Shown in pieces: positions 11,094-23,540 of a DNA stretch of 64,000 bases. Both the position numbers and the translations under genes were made by a program. How positions within the stretch are numbered: the first letter of the stretch is position 1; every line of letters starts with the position of its first letter. Location of the stretch: assembly GCA_026874595.1 (NCBI GenBank), contig CM049316.1, positions 18,191,839 to 18,255,838 of the forward strand, in the 5' to 3' direction. The stretch comes from Sipunculus nudus (Eukaryota; Annelida; Sipuncula; Golfingiida; Sipunculidae). The notes under the pieces were generated by a model that searched no databases, was not told the origin of the DNA, and worked only from the letters and a program-made list of their open reading frames with translations.

Positions 11094-11109
11094 CCGCTAG
11101 GGGGCGCTG
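11094..11109 (+). promoter_or_regulatory. CTCF-like site, B type 2 (representative)
   Basis: CCGCTAGGGGGCGCTG, about 457 bp downstream of the type 1 site in the same unit and in the same orientation. Copies start at 11,094, 12,358 and then 35,597 plus multiples of 1,274 through 52,159 (16 in total). The truncated third unit of this array and the truncated last unit of the second array both lack it. Confidence 0.45.
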
Positions 11110-11310
11110 CACTGCGACCCCGTACCTACTATCATTGTTTAACCATATCTCCAAAACTACACATTATAGGTACATAAACTGTACACCATATGAATTGGCG
11201 TCTCATGGCCTTTCTGCCCATGACCTCTTTTGTTTAATCATACACGGTCCCCACAAATTTTAGCAACTTTGTAAAAATTAAAACCCGCATGCACAAATAC
11301 ATATGCCATC

Positions 11311-11328
11311 ACGCATGCATGCACGCGT
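11311..11328. other. Alternating purine-pyrimidine tract
   Basis: Eighteen bases of strict purine-pyrimidine alternation (ACGCATGCATGCACGCGT), a Z-DNA-prone pattern. It is present in the B units of the first array and the first four units of the second (e.g. 35,814-35,831). From the unit starting 39,777 onward a G-to-T change (GCATTCACG) breaks it. Confidence 0.6.
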
Positions 11329-13566
11329 TTGAGTATGAAAGACAGACACGCCTGCAAAAATTATAGCGTTCGCCGTATAAAATAAGTGACCACAGGCACT
11401 CTTTGCGGGCCGGTTTGCCATTTCTGTCGCGTTATAGTTTATTGCTTGCCGGAATCAGAGATTTCGACAAGTATGTTGATCAGTTCCGTTTGTTTGTTTG
11501 TCTGTATGTCCTCGCTCTACAGGCCACAATTTTGCACCAATCGTCCTGAAACTTATCGATAAAGTGTATAATCGGTTCTTCTCGGAGCCTATTGTTTTTG
11601 GTCATGATCGGTCAAGGGTCAAGGTCAGGGTCACCAAAAAGCTCAAAAACGGTTTTTTCTTCATACCTTCGTCAAAAATAGCCGTAGGCACCTAATCTGT
11701 AGCCCGTTTTATTTGCCACTGCATGGCCACTTCCAACACTGCAAAATTGCCTCATTTCGCTGTTACCATGGTCACGCAATTTCGGGGTGAAATCATGGAA
11801 TTTCGTGATATTTTCCAAATTTGCAGCAATTTTACTGATTCTGAGATATTTTATGCAACATAAGAATATCTCGAAATTGTTTTTTCAGATTTTGGAAATG
11901 GCCGCCAGGGGGCGTTGCAGATGAAAAAACATGAAAATTTGTTTTGGTGCTATACCTCCAGAACTATTAAACATTGGGCCATTTCCATCACAGCACCTTA
12001 AACTAGGGTCCATGGGCTTATTTTTGCGCATAGGTGCCAAAGTGCGCTATTGCCAGATTTCTCTATTTTTGGGGTAAAACTTTTGAATTTTGAAAATATG
12101 CAGTTTTCAGCTTCTAACTCTGTCAGTTTTTATGCTAGAGAGGTCAAAATTTTTGCATCTTGTAGCCCTTGGTGAGTTCTCGGTGATCCAACCAAAAATC
12201 TTGCAAAATCTCGCACCGTTTCTCGTCGAATGAGATTTCGCGATTTCACGGTGACATGCCCTATAGGCCACAGATATGCAGGCATCCTTTTGAAACTGAT
12301 ACATGTTACGTCATACACTAATATCTCGAAAGCAATTGTTCAGTTTTTGGAAAATTACCGCTAGGGGGCGCTGCACTGCGACCCCGTACCTACTATCATT
12401 GTTTAACCATATCTCCAAAACTACACATTATAGGTACATAAACTGTACACCATATGAATTGGCGTCTCATGGCCTTTCTGCCCATGACCTCTTTTGTTTA
12501 ATCATACACGGTCCCCACAAATTTTAGCAACTTTGTAAAAATTAAAACCCGCATGCACAAATACATATGCCATCACGCATGCATGCACGCGTTTGAGTAT
12601 GAAAGACAGACACGCCTGCAAAAATTATAGCGTTCGCCGTATAAAATAAGTGACCACAGGCACTCTTTGCGGGCCGGTTTGCCATTTCTGTCGCGTTATA
12701 GTTTATTGCTTGCCGGAATCAGAGATTTCGACAAGTATGTTGATCAGTTCCGTTTGTTTGTTTGTCTGTATGTCCTCGCTCTACAGGCCACAATTTTGCA
12801 CCAATCGTCCTGAAACTTATCGATAAAGTGTATAATCGGTTCTTCTCGGAGCCTATTGTTTTTGGTCATGATCGGTCAAGGGTCAAGGTCAGGGTCACCA
12901 AAAAGCTCAAAAACGGTTTTTTCTTCATACCTTCGTCAAAAATAGCCGTAGGCACCTAATCTGTAGCCCGTTTTATTTGCCACTGCATGGCCACTTCCAA
13001 CACTGCAAAATTGCCTCATTTCGCTGTTACCATGGTCACGCAATTTCGGGGTGAAATCATGGAATTTCGTGATATTTTCCAAATTTGCAGCAATTTTACT
13101 GATTCTGAGATATTTTATGCAACATAAGAATATCTCGAAATTGTTTTTTCAGATTTTGGAAATGGCCGCCAGGGGGCGTTGCAGATGAAAAAACATGAAA
13201 ATTTGTTTTGGTGCTATACCTCCAGAACTATTAAACATTGGGCCATTTCCATCACAGCACCTTAAACTAGGGTCCATGGGCTTATTTTTGCGCATAGGTG
13301 ACAAAGTGCGCTATTGCCAGATTTCTCTATTTTTGGGGTAAAACCTTTGAATTTTGAAAATATGCAGTTTTCAGCTTCTAACTCTGTCAGTTTTTATGCT
13401 AGAGAGGTCAAAATTTTTGCATCTTGTAGCCCTTGGTGAGTTCTCGGTGATCCAACCAAAAATCTTGCAAAATCTCGCACCGTTTCTCGTCGAATGAGAT
13501 TTCGCGATTTCACGGTGACATGCCCTATAGGCCACAGATATGCAGGCATCCGTTTGAAACTGATAC

Positions 13567-16220
13567 ATACCACGAAGACACGTGCAATTACCGCAAGTGG
13601 CGACAGGGTCCTTACGGTGGGCAGCCGGCGTGTGAAGCGGTGCGTGTCTGCCTTTCCGGGCCCTATCTATTATCATACATGTTGGAGGCACAGTCCTAAC
13701 TTTATTGCTTGCCGGAAATCTTCGATTTTCGCAAGCATGTTGATCAACCGCGTATGTTTGTTTGTTTGTTTGTCTGTCTGTTTGTCTGTATGTACACGCG
13801 CTAGAGGCCACAGTTTTTAAGCAATCGCTCTGAAACTTATACATAAACTGTAAGATCTGTTCTCCTCGGAGCCTATTGTTTTTGGTGATGATCGGTCAAA
13901 GGTCAAGGTCAGGGTCACCAAAAAACCTAAAATCTTTATTTTCTTCATATCTTCGTCAATAATAATCGTAGCCGCATAATCTGTAACTCATTTTATTCCT
14001 CACTATGTTAGCTTTCCAAGTGCTGGCAAATTTTTCCGGTCAATGGTTACCATGGTAACGTATTTTGGGGGGAAAATCAGAAAATTCGAAAATTTCCCTC
14101 CAAATTTCTCATTTTTTAAGTTAGAGAGGCCTAGTTTTTTGCAATGCGTAGCATTTAATATGCTCTATGCGAAATTAATGTAAGTCTCGCAAAATCTCGT
14201 GCCATGTGTCGTCAAATGGGACTTTTCGAGATTTCATTAAATACGATTTACAGGTCGCAGTTTTACAGCTAAGGTTCTGAAAGTGACACATTTTCTGTTG
14301 TTTTGTATTATCTCGAACTTGTTTTTTCATTTTTCGGAAATAGCCACCAGGGGGCGTGGTACTGGAAACACTGTAACATATCATTTTTCCGCAATATCTA
14401 AAAAAATATTTAGCATATAACAATTTTTTTTGTCGCATCTAAAACTAGGATCATTGCCTTATTCCTTCGTACATTTAGCCTTGTGCTGCCGTTACCATGG
14501 TTACCAAATTTTGGGGTAAAACTTGACAATCTGAAATACGGAGTTTTCCTGCTTCTATCTCTGTCAATATTTGCGATAGAAAGCTCTGGTTTTTGGCGTT
14601 AGATAGCATTAGTTTACTTCTTAGTCATTCAATAGAAAGTCTCGTCATATCTCGCACCGTTTCTCGTGAAACGAGAACACGGGACCATTCAAAGAAATGC
14701 CTATAATTCTGTCATTTTTCACGCTACAGACACATGGTTTGCAGCGCTGGATAGCGGCTGACACTCGCAGTCACATTCAGGGGTCACATTGTTAGTCTCG
14801 TCAAATCTCGCGCCGTTTTTCGCCATACCACGAAGACACGTGCCGTCGCCGCAAGTGGCGGCAGGGTCCTTACGGTGGGCGGCCGGCGTGTGCAGCGGTG
14901 CGTGACGGCCTCTCCGGGCCCTATCTATTATCATACATGTTGGAGGCACAGTCCTAACTTTATTGCTTGCCGGAAATCTTCGATTTTCGCAAGCATGTTG
15001 ATCAACCGCGTATGTTTGTTTGTTTGTTTGTCTGTCTGTTTGTCTGTATGTACACGCGCTAGAGGCCACAGTTTTTAAGCAATCGCTCTGAAACTTATAC
15101 ATAAACTGTAAGATCTGTTCTCCTCGGAGCCTATTGTTTTTGGTGATGATCGGTCAAAGGTCAAGGTCAGGGTCACCAAAAAACCTAAAATCTTTATTTT
15201 CTTCATATCTTCGTCAATAATAATCGTAGCCGCATAATCTGTAACTCATTTTATTCCTCACTATGTTAGCTTTCCAAGTGCTGGCAAATTTTTCCGGTCA
15301 ATGGTTACCATGGTAACGTATTTTGGGGGGAAAATCAGAAAATTCGAAAATTTCCCTCCAAATTTCTCATTTTTTAAGTTAGAGAGGCCTAGTTTTTTGC
15401 AATGCGTAGCATTTAATATGCTCTATGCGAAATTAATGTAAGTCTCGCAAAATCTCGTGCCATGTGTCGTCAAATGGGACTTTTCGAGATTTCATTAAAT
15501 ACGATTTACAGGTCGCAGTTTTACAGCTAAGGTTCTGAAAGTGACACATTTTCTGTTGTTTTGTATTATCTCGAACTTGTTTTTTCATTTTTCGGAAATA
15601 GCCACCAGGGGGCGTGGTACTGGAAACACTGTAACATATCATTTTTCCGCAATATCTAAAAAAATATTTAGCATATAACAATTTTTTTTGTCGCATCTAA
15701 AACTAGGATCATTGCCTTATTCCTTCGTACATTTAGCCTTGTGCTGCCGTTACCATGGTTACCAAATTTTGGGGTAAAACTTGACAATCTGAAATACGGA
15801 GTTTTCCTGCTTCTATCTCTGTCAATATTTGCGATAGAAAGCTCTGGTTTTTGGCGTTAGATAGCATTAGTTTACTTCTTAGTCATTCAATAGAAAGTCT
15901 CGTCATATCTCGCACCGTTTCTCGTGAAACGAGAACACGGGACCATTCAAAGAAATGCCTATAATTCTGTCATTTTTCACGCTACAGACACATGGTTTGC
16001 AGCGCTGGATACCGGCTGACACTCGCAGTCACATTCAGGGGTCACATTGTTAGTCTCGTCAAATCTCGCGCCGTTTTTCGCCATACCACGAAGACACGTG
16101 CCGTCGCCGCAAGTGGCGGCAGGGTCCTTACGGTGGGCGGCCGGCGTGTGCAGCGGTGCGTGACGGCCTCTCCGGGCCCTATCTATTATCATACATGTTG
16201 GAGGCACAGTCCTAACTTTA
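13567..16220 (+). repeat. Partial A unit plus two 1,258-bp A units
   Basis: After the B-to-A junction there is a 138-bp 3' end of an A unit whose variants (GCAATTACCGC, GGGCAGCCGG) differ from the neighbouring array, so it came from another A lineage. Two full units then start at 13,705 and 14,963, each exactly 1,258 bp. They match the late units of the first A array. The unit at 14,963 shares the GGATACCGG variant with the one starting at 7,606. Confidence 0.95.
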
Positions 16221-16336
16221 TTGCTTGCCGGAAATCTTCGATTTTCGCAAGCATGTTGATCACCCGCGTATGTTTGTTTGTTGCTTGCCGGAAATCTTCG
16301 ATTTTCGCAAGTATGTTGATCACCCGCGTATGTTTG
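16221..16336 (+). repeat. Tandem hairpin modules (60 and 56 bp)
   Basis: Two extra copies of the opening hairpin plus GTTT stretch, at 16,221 and 16,281, before the hairpin that opens the next unit at 16,337. The hairpin module has been amplified independently of the unit body. The reading of the right flank changes from 'gatcaacc' to 'gatcaccc' here. Confidence 0.92.
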
Positions 16337-17599
16337 TTGCTTGCCGGAAATCTTCGATTTTCGCAAGTATGTTGATCACCCGCGTATGTTTGTTTGTTTG
16401 TTTGTCTGTCTGTTTGTTTGTCTGTATGTACACGCTCTACAGGCCACAGTTTTTAAGCGATCGCTCTGAAACTTATGCATTAAGTGTAAGATTGGTTCTC
16501 CTCGGAGCCTATTGTTTTTGGTCATGATCGGTCAAAGGTCAAGGTCAGGGTCACCAAAAAACCTAAAATTTTTACTTTCTTCATATCTTTGTCAATAATA
16601 ATCGTATCCGCATAATCTGTAGCTCATTTTATTCCTCACTATGTTAGCTTTCCAAGTGCTGGCAAATTTTTCCGGTCAATGGTTACCATGGTAACGTATT
16701 TTTGGGGGAAATTCAGAAAATTCGAAAATTTCCCTCCAAATTTCTCATTATTCAAGTTAGAGAGGTCTAGTTTCTTGCAATGCATAGCATTTAATATGCT
16801 CTGTGCGAAATTAATGTAAGTCTCGCAAAATCTCGTGCCATTTGTCGTCAAATGAGACTTTTCGATATTTCATTAAATACGATTTACAGGTGGCAGTTTT
16901 ACAGCTAAGGTTCTGAAAGTGACATATTTTCTGTTGTTCTGTATTATCTCGAACTTGTTTTTTCATTTTTCGGAAATAGCCACCAGGGGGCGTGGTACTG
17001 GAAACACTACAACTTATCATTTTTCCGCAATATCTAAAAAAATATTAAGCATAGAACAATTTTTTTTTGTCGCATCTAAAATTAGGATCATTGCCTTATT
17101 CCTTCGTACATTAAGCCTTGTGCTGCCGTTACCATGGTTACCAAATTTTGGGGTAAAACTTGACAATCTGAAATACGGAGTGTTCCTGCTTCTGTCTCTG
17201 TCAATATTTGCGATAGAACGCTCTGGTTTTTGGCGTTAGATAGCATTAGTTTACTTCTTAGTCATTCAATAGAAAGGCTCGTCATATCTCGCACCGTTTC
17301 TCGTGAAACGAGAACACGAGACCATTCAAAGAAATGCCTATAATTCTGTCGTTTTTTACGCTACAGACACATGGTTTTCAGCGTTGGGTAGCGCCTGACA
17401 CTCGCAGTCACATTCAGGGGTCATATTGTAAGTCTCGTCAAATCTCGCGCCGTTTTTCGCCAAACCACGAAGACCCGCGCAATTGCCGCAAGTGGCGACA
17501 GGGTCCTTACGGTGGGCGGCCGGCGTGTGCAGCGGTGCGTGACGGCCTCTCCGGGCCCTGTCTATGATCATACATGTTGGAGGCACAGTCCATACTTTA
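16337..17599 (+). repeat. A' unit (1,263 bp)
   Basis: A-family unit with the same variants as 2,629-3,582 (ACGCTCTACAGG, TTAAGCGATCG, GCATTAAGTG). It corresponds to 23,580-24,781 in macro-repeat copy 2, offset by 7,182. Its recurrence on both sides of the 3.6-16.3 kb arrays shows that those arrays are an expansion inside one macro-repeat. Confidence 0.92.
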
Positions 17600-17659
17600 T
17601 TGCTTGCCGGAAATCTTCGATTTTCGCAAGTATGTTGATCACCCGCGTATGTTTGTTTG
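17600..17659 (+). repeat. Single extra hairpin module
   Basis: One 60-bp hairpin module before the next unit. At the matching place in macro-repeat copy 2 there are two extra modules (24,782-24,901). Confidence 0.9.
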
Positions 17660-19134
17660 TTGCTTGCCGGAAATCTTCGATTTTCGCAAGCATGTTGATC
17701 ACCCGCGTATGTTTGTTTGTTTGTTTGTTTGTTTGTCTGTCTGTTTGTCTGTATGTACACGCGCTACAGGCCACAGTTTTTAAGCAATCGCTCTGAAACT
17801 TATACATAAACTGTAAGATCTGTTCTCCTCGGAGCCTATTGTTTTTGGTCATGATCGGTCAAAGGTCAAGGTCAGGGTCACCTAAAAACCTAAAATCTTT
17901 ATTGTCTTCATATCTTCGTCAATATTAATCGTAGCCGCATAATCTGTAGCTCATTTTATTCCTCTTAATGTTAGCTTTCCAAGTGCTGGCAAATTTTTCC
18001 GGTCAATGGTTACCATGGTAACGTATATTTGGGGGGAAATCAGAAAATTCGAAAATTTCCCTCCAAATTTCTCATTTTTTAAGTTAGAGAGGTCTAGTTT
18101 TTTGCAATGCGTAGCATTTAATATGCTCTATGCGAAATAAATGTAAGTCTCGCAAAATCTCGCGCCATTCGTCGTCAAATGAGACTTTCCGAGATTTCAT
18201 TAAATACGATTTACAGTTGGAATTTTTACAGCTAAGGTTCTGAAAGTGACATATTTTCTGTTTTTCTGTATTATCTCGAACTTGTTTTTTCATTTTTTGA
18301 AATTAGCCACCAGGGGGCGTGGTACTGGAAACACTACAACTTACCATTTTTCTGCAATACCACAAAAAAATATTAAACGTGGCACAATGTTTACTGTCTT
18401 ATCTGAAACTAGGATCGTCGGCTTATTCCTGCGTACATGTAGCTTTGCGCTGCTGTTACCATGGTAACCAAATTTTGGGGTAAAACTTGGCAATCTGAAA
18501 ATAATAAGTTTTTTGCTTCTATCTCTGTTGATATTTATACTACAAGTGTCTAGTTTTCTGCATGAGGAAGCATTCCCTTGCCACTAATGCAGTTCATTGC
18601 AAGTCTCGTAGAATCTCGCTCTGTTTTCCGTCAAACGAGAAATTACGAGATTTCACAGAAATGCTTATAACTTGGTCACCTTTTCGGCTAAAGAGGAGCA
18701 GTTTTCAGCATTTTGTTGCGTTTTGTTAGCTTAACAAGATAATAACTTATATCTCGCCATATCTCGTACCATCTCCCGCCAAACGAGAATATTCGAGAAT
18801 TCGAACAAATGTCTATATCTCTGTCATTTGAATGCCAGAGATTTTATTTTTCTATTGTTCAAGATTCACTTGACTAGTTTGAAGTGACAAAATTGAATAT
18901 CTCGTCATATCTCGCATCATTTCTTGTCAAACGAGAACATGGGACCATTCAAAGATACGCCTATAATTCTGTTATTTAAATGCTGAAGACCTTTAGTTTT
19001 CAGCATTCGATAGCGTCTAACACTCTCGGTCACATTATGTGTTTATATTGTAAGTTTCGTCAAATCTGGGATCGTTTTTTCTTCAAATAAAAAAGTACAT
19101 CCTATTGCCGTGACCATAAGTGGCGGCAGTATGT
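17660..19134 (+). repeat. A'' unit with extended core tail
   Basis: Starts as an A unit (CTCF-like site at 18,306-18,319, X-box-like palindrome GTTACCATGGTAAC near 18,457). From about 18,500 it continues with diverged tandem copies of the TCTCG/CGAGA core (around 18,600, 18,760 and 18,900). This unit shows how the D-type 148-bp core array relates to A units. It is duplicated at 24,902-26,385 with scattered substitutions. Confidence 0.85.
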
Positions 19135-19514
19135 GATAGTAAATGTCGGCAGGGGCATTACACTTGACAGTTGGAGCCATGTTCTATGGGTGTGCGATGG
19201 CCCATGAAGAAGACTTCTATTGTGTTGTTATCGTCTTCCTTTGATTGCTGCTTCGTAAGCTTCACAGACCAGCGCCAACCCCCTGGTTGCCATGTGTCCT
19301 CAATGTAAACAACCTTTGCTGTTTTCCTTTCCCTAAGATATGTATGGTAGCCTGTTGACTTGTCCTTAGATTGTTTATTGTTGGTGTATTGAAGTAAAAT
19401 AAAATGCCAGGTTTTCCTGCATAATGATTGTAAATTGAATAAAATCATACCAGAACCAACCAATGTTCTATGACCACTATTTCAGATTTGAGATCAGAAC
19501 AATTGATTTCTGCA
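19135..19514. other. Spacer between A'' tail and the 365-bp satellite (copy 1)
   Basis: About 380 bp with no repeat motif that I recognise, duplicated at about 26,386-26,760. An open frame of roughly 100 codons on the minus strand is interrupted by a stop in the other copy (GAC to CAC at the base pair near 26,598 on the + strand). Substitutions between the copies show no third-position bias by eye. I therefore do not call a gene. An ancient exon or element remnant cannot be excluded. Confidence 0.6.
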
Positions 19515-21330
19515 TAAACCACTATGACCAGATTTGATAAACTTTAAAGTGGTCTATATTTTTTTTCTGAAGAAGTTGAGCTATATGCTTGGAGATGCCA
19601 GCCAGTGGGTGTGAATGGATTGCAATGAAACCCAAGCCAGGTGTTTGTGAAGAGTCTGGTGGAGATGAAGGGGGCCAAAACCTGTTTGACTGTGTATAAG
19701 CATAAACTGGCCTGAAATCAGGTTTCTGGGGGCATGAAATTTTTGTTTGTGGGAACAGGGTAATATTTTCTTGTTTCCCTGTATATACACCCTAAACTGG
19801 GCCTAATGACACCAAAACCAGGTTTGTGGGACCATCAGTACAGATTTGAGGGGAAAAAATGGATTTTCTCTGTATATCACTATGTTCACTGTGTCCAGAT
19901 TTGGAAATTCAAACTGGTCCTAATTTTTTTTCTGATGGAGTTGAGCCAAATGCTTTGAGATACCAGCCAGTGGGTGTAAATGGATTGCAATGAGTGTTGA
20001 GTTTTGTGGAGATGAGGGGGGCCAGAACCTATCTGACTGTGTATAAGCATAAACTGGCCTGAAATCAGGTTTCTGGGGGCATGAAATTTTTGTTTGTGTC
20101 AGCAGGGTTATATTATCTTGTTTCCCTGTATATACACCTTGAATTGGGCCTAATGACACCTAAACCATGTTTTAGGGACCATCATTACAGATTTGAGGTA
20201 AAAAAAATGGATTTTCCCTGTATATCACTATGTTCACTGTGTCCAGATTTGGAAATTCAAACTGGTCCTAATTTTTTTTCTGAGGGAGTTGAGCCAAATG
20301 CATGGTGATGCCAGCCAGTGGGTGTAAATGGATTGCAATGATACCCAAACCAGGAGTGTGTGTTGAGTTTTGTGGATATGAAGGGGGCCAGAACCTATTT
20401 GACTGTGTATAAGCATAAACTGGCCTGAAATCAGGTTTCTGGGGGCATGGAATTTTTGTTTGTGGGAACAGGATAATATTATCTTGTTTCCCTGTATATA
20501 CACCCTAAACTGGGCCTAATGACACCAAAACCAGGTTTGTGGGACCATCAGTACAGATTTGAGGGGGAAATATGGATTTTCTCTGTATATCACTATGTTC
20601 ACTGTGTCCAGATTTGGAAATTCAAACTGGCCCTAATTTTATTTCTGAGGGAGTTGAGCCAAATGCTTGGTGGAGCCAGCCAGTGGGTGTAAATGGATTG
20701 CAATGATACCCAAACCAGGAGTGTGTGTTGAGTTTTGTGGAGATGAGGGGGGCCAGAACCTATTTGACTGTGTATAAGCATAAACTGGCCTGAAATCAGG
20801 TTTCTGGGGGCATGAAATTTTTGTTTGTGGGAACAGGGTATTATTATCTTGTTTCCCTGTATATACACCCTAAACTGGGCCTAATGACACCAAAACCAGG
20901 TTTGTGGGACCATCAGTACAGATTTGAGGGGGGAAAATGGATTTTCTCTGTATATCACTATGTCCACTGTGTCCAGATTTGAAAATTCAAACTGGCCCTA
21001 ATTTTTTTTCTGAGGGATTTGAACCTAATGCTTTGAGATTCCAGCCAGTGGGTGTAAATGGATTGCAATGGTAGCCAAACCAGGTGTGTGTGATGAGTCT
21101 GGTGGAGATGAGGTGGTCCAAAACACTATTTGCCTGTGTATAATAAGCCATAAGTCCTCAGCTGAAATCAGCTTTCTGGGGGCTTGAAATGTTTGCTGGT
21201 GGGAACAAGGTAATATTATCTTGTTATCATGGATATACACCCTAAAATGGGCCTGAGAACACCAAATACATGCATGTTGGACCATGAGTACAGATTTGAG
21301 GTAACAAATTGTCTGTCTATAAATTAAAAA
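19515..21330 (+). repeat. 365-bp satellite array (five units)
   Basis: Units open with ATATCACTATG at 19,874, 20,222, 20,587 and 20,952, preceded by a more diverged unit from about 19,515. Spacings are 348, 365 and 365 bp; the 348-bp unit has a deletion after GGATTGCAATGA. Each unit contains an imperfect stem (GGGAACA and TGTTTCCC) around a TAATATTA-like loop. The last unit is the beginning of macro-repeat copy 2. Confidence 0.95.
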
Positions 21331-21380
21331 AAAATCAAATATCAAACTGTTATAAACATGTATCAATATATTTAATAAAA

Positions 21381-23540
21381 TCTCTTTTCATCCAATGAAT
21401 TGCATCTTATTTTTTTAATAAATAAACCATGATATTCAACTACATCCAGTAATAAAAAATAAAAATAAAATGAATAAAAGTTTGTTTTTTTTTGGGGGGG
21501 GGGGGGGGGGGTGGTTGTGTTTTTTTGCAGTAAAATCCAGGCTTCTCTTTGGATCCCGGCGATGGGCGAGGGTACAATGGACACCACACAACATTTGAAA
21601 GAACATTTTTTTCTGCTGTTATTGGATGACCAAGTCTCTATGAATTTAAAAAAAAAATATTTATTCCGTTATTCAAGATGACAGTGAAAATGACCCTATT
21701 TTTTCAATCATTCACCACTCTTTTCGAGCGTTCATCGAATAAGAAAGAGCCCGTCCCACCGCATTCCCTGCGAGGGTTCGTTTCTTCAGAGTCCAAACAA
21801 TCCTACCGGGGCGGGGTTTAGTCCATCTCGTCTTAAATTTGTGTCCGGGGCACGGCAAACATTATGAAAGCGGACAAAAACTTTCATACGGCTGGTAAAT
21901 GCGTTTATATGTAAACGCGGGGAATTCCCGGAGAATTCACGGAGAGATTTTATATGCAATGATACTTTTAATTACACGTTAAAATCATTTAAAATCTACC
22001 ACTATATTACTCTAAAGACATTTATTCACTGTTAAATTACCGAAATAATAACCAGCGCAAACAATGTGGGACTGCCACGAACACCAATCAGGATCACCAG
22101 CTAACATTGACTACCGATCTTACATCAGACGAAAACGCTAAACACTATATATTTTTTTCAACAGTTTACTGTGCAAACCGTAACAAAACCATGCAGGATA
22201 TCAAATTTACAGGTTCTTAAGGAAATATGATACAAAACATAAATTGTACCTTTGCTCACATTTAATAATATCATCATGATGAATTCTCCGCGAATTCTCC
22301 AGCTGTCCGCGTTATAGATGTATATGTATTTATTAATGACAAAAACTGACATACAATTTTATGGATACCCGTATAATTGCGGTTTTCTGGACCGTCCCAG
22401 CCCACAGGTAGGATAATATGGATTCCCGACAATATTCTAATGACCGTTCCCTGAGCTGGAACGGGCTAAGAAGGTCCCTGTCATTTTTTTAATTGTCAAT
22501 TCCCAGGTTTTTCTGATAAAAAAATGGCCCAATCCTTCATTCAATCTCCAGCCTCTTCTGGCGTTCCGGGTTTAAAAAAGAGCCCGTCCCATGCCTATTT
22601 CAGCTAGGACTGCGAACTCTGGGGTCAAAACAACTCAACTACGGCTTGGGATTACCACCTTTCCTCTTAAATATCCATCGCGCCCGTGTCAAGTGTACCG
22701 TTATTATTCACAAACGTGCGGCAGGCGCCAAAAAATTTGACAGCACCCCTTTCGGATGCCAGAATATATTTTTATATATAAAGTCCAAACCCACCACGGA
22801 ACTAGGGACTCGCAATTTTTTATCTTATTACTTACCATTTCAGACTCCTTAAAAATCACCGCTTTCCTTTTTTAACCAAAGATTCCAATTTTTTAACATA
22901 TATTAAATTTCACATTACAGATAACTTACACCAAGGGGACATTACAGTTAATCCGTGATGGGCAGGACTTCTTGGAATATTATAATTCCCGGACGCAGGC
23001 TGACCGGCTAACCTTTTTTCTTCAAGGAAAGCCCTAATTTAAGCCGAGACCTTAAAGGATGGTCTAGATAGGCACCTAGCTTGTCCAGGAATGAAAGGTC
23101 ACGTCTCCCTTACCCAGATGTCGGGTCTCTGTCTAACACGAACGCGGCTTCGCTTGCATTTCGGCATTCTGGACGTTCAACTCTTCAAGTTTCATTTTCA
23201 TCGCTTTTTCTTATTTCCAGCACTCAAGAATAGAAGAAGTATTCAGTTGGATTTGTATTATTTTTTATTTCTGTCAAAAAGTGATTGTCCTGTACAGGAT
23301 AGCTACTAATAATAACACTAATAATGTGTCTCCAGCTGTCTGTCTCTCTGCCTGTCTGTCTGTCTGTCTGTCTGTCTCTCTGTCTGTCTACTCCTCTTTG
23401 ACTTTTGAAAATCAGCAAGACCTTATTCATATGTGCTACTGTTTCCCCCATGATAGAGCTTTTTCATTTGATCAGATCCGAATGTTCCCTGTCTGTCTGT
23501 CTGCCTAGTAACTGTCCATCTAATTCGCTGTCTTATTTCC
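21381..23540. repeat. U block, copy 2
   Basis: Matches 431-2,590 base for base in every line I compared, apart from one G fewer in the poly-G run (21,494-21,511). Such identity over more than 2 kb implies either a very recent duplication or an assembly duplication. It contains the same microsatellite and internal inverted repeat. No gene is recognised. Confidence 0.93.

Larger units (their letters stand above)
10178..13566 (+). repeat. Tandem array of 1,264-bp B units (two full, one truncated)
   Basis: B units start at 10,178, 11,442 and 12,706. The third stops at about 13,566, where it is fused to A sequence. B units share the cassette order with A but are clearly diverged. Each full unit has two CTCF-like sites (10,637-10,650 and 11,094-11,109 in the first), one X-box-like site, a half-site cluster at 10,345-10,369 and a TCTCGT/ATGAGA dyad. 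They end in a segment unique to B (about 11,110-11,441) that contains an alternating purine-pyrimidine tract. They lack a 10-bp segment present in the 34.7-53.2 kb array. Confidence 0.95.

Noticed and set aside
19158-19463. Minus-strand frame of about 101 codons in the spacer, the least repetitive frame seen
   Set aside because: The duplicate at 26,4xx has an in-frame stop and amino-acid-changing substitutions. No family is recognised. Kept only as a possible remnant in the feature note.
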